Source: an uncultured Synechococcus sp.
GTDB lineage: Bacteria > Cyanobacteriota > Cyanobacteriia > PCC-6307 > Cyanobiaceae
NCBI GenBank assembly: GCA_937930135.1
Contig: CALGVO010000010.1
Coordinates: 1 to 8,938, forward strand
DNA length: 8,938 nt
Direction of reading: 5' to 3'
In this document: positions 6,731-8,938 of the stretch, in pieces
Numbering within the stretch: the stretch's first letter is position 1
Layout: every line of letters begins with the position of its first letter
Position numbers and translations under genes: made by a program
The notes under the pieces: generated by a model
Told to the model about the DNA's origin: nothing
The model's input: only the letters and a program-made list of their open reading frames with translations
Database searches by the model: none

Positions 6731-8314
6731 ATGGTGGCTGACTCCTCCGGTGAGCTGCCGCCCCTGATTGCAGCCCTGCTCCTGCCTGAGGCCTACCCCC
6801 ATCCGGTGGAGGCGGTGCAGCTGGTGGAAACCCACATCTCCTGGGTGCTGCTCACCGGCAACTGGGCGTACAAAATCAAAAAACCGATCGATCTTGGTTT
6901 TGTGCAGGCCGGCTGCCTCAGCCAGCGGCAGCATTTCTGCCGCGAGGAGCTGCGCCTGAATCGTCGGCTCGCTCCCGATCTCTATTGCGCCGTGGTGTCT
7001 GTGCTCGGCCCTGCGGAGCGGGCCCGGATCTCCCTGGTCGAGGCGGCGGAGGGACTGATCGAACCGGCGGTGCGGATGCGTCAGTTTCCCGCCCCATCCC
7101 TGCTCAGTCGCTGCCTGGCCGATGGGGTGCCGCGCAGCAGCTTTGAGCAGCTGGCGGAGGATCTGGCCCGCTTTCATCATCAGGCCGAAGCGGCGCCGGT
7201 CGGCGGCCGCTTCGGCAGCATTGAGGCGGTGGTCGAGCCGGTGGAGACCAATCTGCGGGTGCTGGAGGAGGAGGTGGTCCCTGCCGCCAGCCGCAACCTC
7301 CTGGCCCGTCATCGCGCCTGGGTGGCCTCCGAGGCCAGCCGTCTGGCTCCCCGGTTCCGGGAACGGCTCCGCGACGGTGCCATCCGGGAATGCCATGGCG
7401 ATCTGCACTGCGGCAATGTGCATCGCCGCGACGACGGCAGCCTGGAGGTGTTTGATGCCATCGATTTCAACCCGGGCCTGCGCTGGATCGATCCGATCAG
7501 TGAGATGGCTTTTCTGGCCATGGATCTGCAGGTGCTGGGTGAGCCAGCGGCGGCGGCGTGTCTGCTCAATCGCTGGCTGGAGTGCAGCGGCGACTACGCC
7601 GGGATGGACCTGTGGCGTTGGTATTCGGCCTATCGGGCGATGGTGCGCGCCAAGGTGACGGCGCTGCGGCAGCGCCAGGCCCCGAATCCGGCCAACCAGG
7701 AGGACCTGGAGCGCTATCTCGCCCGCGCCGCCGCCATGGAGTCAGCGCCAGGGGGTGGGCTGGTGTTGATGCATGGCCTCAGTGGCAGCGGCAAATCCTT
7801 TTGCAGTGAGCAGCTCGTGGCCTCCCTGCCGGCGCTTCGCCTGCGCTCGGATCTGGAGCGGGCCCGTGCCTTCGGTCGTCTGCCGGGGCAGGAGGGCTGG
7901 CGCCACGATGCCGATCCCTACAGCCCGGAGGTGAATGCCTGGCTGTTCGGTCAACATCTGCCCGCTCTGACGCAGCGACTGCTGAGCAGCGGCTTCCATG
8001 TGATCGTGGATGCCACCTTCCTGCGCCAACGGGAACGGCAGCAGATGTTGAGCCTGGCCTCGCGCTTGCAACGGCCAGCCTGGATCGTGGCCTGCCACTG
8101 CAGCGACGCCACCGCCGCCCAGCGGCTGAGCCAGCGGCAGCAGCAGGGGCGGGATCCCTCCGAAGCTGATCTGGCGATTCGCCAGCAGCAACAGCGATGG
8201 CTGGAACCACTGTCGGCCAGCGAATGGAGCCGCTGTCTGCCGTTCGATGAAGGAGATGCCCCTGAGGCCTTGGCGGCGCAGCTGCGCCAACGCTTGACCG
8301 CTGCCGCTGCGTAA
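6731..8314 (+). CDS. Bifunctional aminoglycoside-phosphotransferase-like / P-loop kinase protein
   Basis: A 527-aa two-domain protein. Residues about 1-330 are a COG2187-type phosphotransferase fold related to aminoglycoside/choline kinases. NWAYKIKKPIDLGF (44-57) supplies the ATP-binding lysine region, HGDLHCGNVH (222-231) is the catalytic loop, and VFDAIDFNPGLRWIDP (240-255) is the metal-binding segment. Residues about 340-527 are a COG0645-type small-molecule kinase with Walker A GLSGSGKS (349-356), LRSDLERAR (371-379) and a Walker B-like VIVDATF (424-430). All key residues look intact in both halves. This architecture recurs in many bacteria, but its substrates are not established to my knowledge; drug resistance should not be assumed. 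ATG 6731 was chosen because family members start shortly before the PPLIAALL segment. ATG 6701, preceded by AGGGA, would add ten residues and overlap the alkB start. Confidence 0.85.
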   Translation: MVADSSGELPPLIAALLLPEAYPHPVEAVQLVETHISWVLLTGNWAYKIKKPIDLGFVQAGCLSQRQHFCREELRLNRRLAPDLYCAVVSVLGPAERARISLVEAAEGLIEPAVRMRQFPAPSLLSRCLADGVPRSSFEQLAEDLARFHHQAEAAPVGGRFGSIEAVVEPVETNLRVLEEEVVPAASRNLLARHRAWVASEASRLAPRFRERLRDGAIRECHGDLHCGNVHRRDDGSLEVFDAIDFNPGLRWIDPISEMAFLAMDLQVLGEPAAAACLLNRWLECSGDYAGMDLWRWYSAYRAMVRAKVTALRQRQAPNPANQEDLERYLARAAAMESAPGGGLVLMHGLSGSGKSFCSEQLVASLPALRLRSDLERARAFGRLPGQEGWRHDADPYSPEVNAWLFGQHLPALTQRLLSSGFHVIVDATFLRQRERQQMLSLASRLQRPAWIVACHCSDATAAQRLSQRQQQGRDPSEADLAIRQQQQRWLEPLSASEWSRCLPFDEGDAPEALAAQLRQRLTAAAA

Positions 8315-8367
8315 CAAGCGATGACACCGGCTCGGGCCTGATCGGTCCATCCCCATAGATTTCGGGT

Positions 8368-8868
8368 ATGGCAGCGCGCATCACCAAAGACGAGTTTCTG
8401 GCCCGGGCGCTGCAGCGCTTCGGTGATCGCTTCGATTACTCCGGCATTCACTACCGCAGCTACAAGAGCCCGATCAAGATCATCTGCCGCAAACATCCGG
8501 TGCAGCCGATTTCAATCACGCCGGAAAAGCATCTGCAAACCACCGGCGGTTGTCGCCATTGCTTGCGGGAGAAGCGCGTCGAGTCGCTGGAGCGGGAGTT
8601 GAATCGCCAGTCGCCGGAGCGTCAGCCCGAGACCGAGAGGCCGATCCGGCAGGTGCAGCGTCTGGCCCTGCTGGCTCTTCTCCTCGGTGCGGCCCTTCCG
8701 GTTCAGGCCGGCAGCATCACCGCCGAATCGGTGTGGAGTGAAGATGATGCGACGCAACGCGCCGAAGTGCAGGTGCCCAAAAACAGCACCGTCACCGACA
8801 CTCAATGCGAGACCATCCAGGTGAGAAACAGCGACCGTTATCGCTGCACGGTGTTTTTCAAGCCGTAA
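8368..8868 (+). CDS. Zinc-finger-like (DUF723-type) domain joined to a signal-peptide-bearing C-terminal domain
   Basis: A 166-aa open frame with two unlike parts. Residues 1-66 read as the small domain found in many phage and homing-endonuclease-associated proteins: FLARALQRFGDRFDYSGIHYRSYKSPIKIICRKH with C40 and H43, then a HL segment (55-56) and GCRHC (C62, C65), a probable treble-clef metal site. Residues 67-95 are a charged linker. Residues 97-114 are a hydrophobic stretch ending in PVQA-GS, a good signal-peptidase site, followed by about 52 polar residues (GSITAESVW...CTVFFKP) with two cysteines, C147 and C160. The basic RPIRQVQR before the helix predicts the zinc part inside and the tail outside. 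It may instead be two proteins, the second starting at GTG 8653. The ribosome site is weak (CGGGT next to ATG 8368). Function unknown. Confidence 0.6.
   Translation: MAARITKDEFLARALQRFGDRFDYSGIHYRSYKSPIKIICRKHPVQPISITPEKHLQTTGGCRHCLREKRVESLERELNRQSPERQPETERPIRQVQRLALLALLLGAALPVQAGSITAESVWSEDDATQRAEVQVPKNSTVTDTQCETIQVRNSDRYRCTVFFKP
8653..8868 (+). CDS. Possible separate 71-aa secreted peptide from an internal GTG
   Basis: This is an alternative reading of the same frame as the 166-aa ORF. Starting at GTG 8653 the product is MQRLALLALLLGAALPVQA-GSITAES..., a textbook signal peptide with a cleavage site after residue 19, followed by a 52-residue mature domain with two cysteines. GAGAGG at 8635-8640 lies 12 bases before the GTG, a rather long spacing. 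It would explain why a perfect secretion leader sits in the middle of a cytoplasmic-looking protein. Confidence 0.4.
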   Translation: MQRLALLALLLGAALPVQAGSITAESVWSEDDATQRAEVQVPKNSTVTDTQCETIQVRNSDRYRCTVFFKP

Positions 8869-8874
8869 ACCGCA

Positions 8875-8938
8875 TTATTCCGTCAAACTGACGCGTTGAT
8901 AGCAGAACCAGACCCACTGCTGAAACAGCAGATTGCGG
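8875..8938 (-). CDS. C-terminal end of an unidentified protein (partial)
   Basis: A frame entering from the right edge on the minus strand reads RNLLFQQWVWFCYQRVSLTE and stops at TAA (8877-8875). The aromatic-rich sequence is protein-like, and the stop falls only six bases from the convergent end of the 166-aa ORF, a typical spacing for this window. The family cannot be named from 20 residues. Confidence 0.5.
   Translation of the reverse strand, partial: RNLLFQQWVWFCYQRVSLTE

Noticed and set aside
6266..7423. Long minus-strand open frame of 385 codons across the dioxygenase and kinase genes
   Set aside because: It crosses two genes with clear family motifs, and its second part is simply the AlkB gene in the wrong frame.
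8315..8367. Terminator or promoter between the kinase gene and the zinc-domain ORF
   Set aside because: The ACCG/CGGT arms at 8326-8346 are short and lack a T-run, and the AT-rich ATAGATT has no good -35 partner.
8881..8893. CGTCA-AAC-TGACG hairpin as a terminator for the convergent genes at the right end
   Set aside because: Only five base pairs, inside the coding end of the minus-strand gene, and without a T-tract on either strand. It is likely chance.

Overview
The window is GC-rich and tightly packed, with stop/start overlaps of 1-4 bases and intergenic gaps that are mostly under 70 bases. It carries a cyanobacterial-type amino-acid ABC transporter (NatF-NatG-NatH-BgtA) among small secreted or membrane proteins. 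Together these suggest a picocyanobacterium of the marine/brackish Synechococcus-Cyanobium group. That is an inference from gene content and style. No rRNA or other marker is present, and I saw no copy of the HIP1 octamer GCGATCGC common in many other cyanobacteria.

Layout. (1) 1-55: the last codons of a plus-strand gene. (2) 71-561, minus: a 40-aa single-pass membrane peptide and, upstream of it, a secreted protein of about 95-108 aa. (3) 644-4927, plus: one five-gene run. It encodes the binding lipoprotein NatF, permease NatG, a DUF308/HdeD-type six-pass membrane protein, permease NatH and the ATPase BgtA. Four of the five are joined by ATGA or TGATG overlaps or short gaps, so they look like one transcript. 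(4) 4929-5129, minus: a 66-aa helical protein, divergent from (5) 5199-6122, plus: an AEC-family permease. (6) 6076-6702, minus: an AlkB-type 2-oxoglutarate/Fe(II) dioxygenase. It overlaps the permease gene tail-to-tail and sits almost start-to-start with (7) 6731-8314, plus: a two-domain aminoglycoside-phosphotransferase-like/P-loop kinase protein. (8) 8368-8868, plus: a 166-aa ORF joining a small zinc-finger-like domain to what looks like a complete secreted peptide. (9) 8875-8938, minus: the end of another gene.

How the parts work together. NatF would capture amino acids in the periplasm, NatG and NatH would form the membrane channel, and BgtA would drive import. The DUF308 protein is inserted inside this operon and translationally linked to natH, which makes it the best candidate for an undescribed accessory of the transporter. 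The other genes look like independent housekeeping or accessory functions: solute export, alkylation repair and an orphan kinase. The most unusual single object is the zinc-domain/secreted-peptide ORF at the right end. No tRNA, rRNA, CRISPR array, insertion sequence or prophage gene was found.
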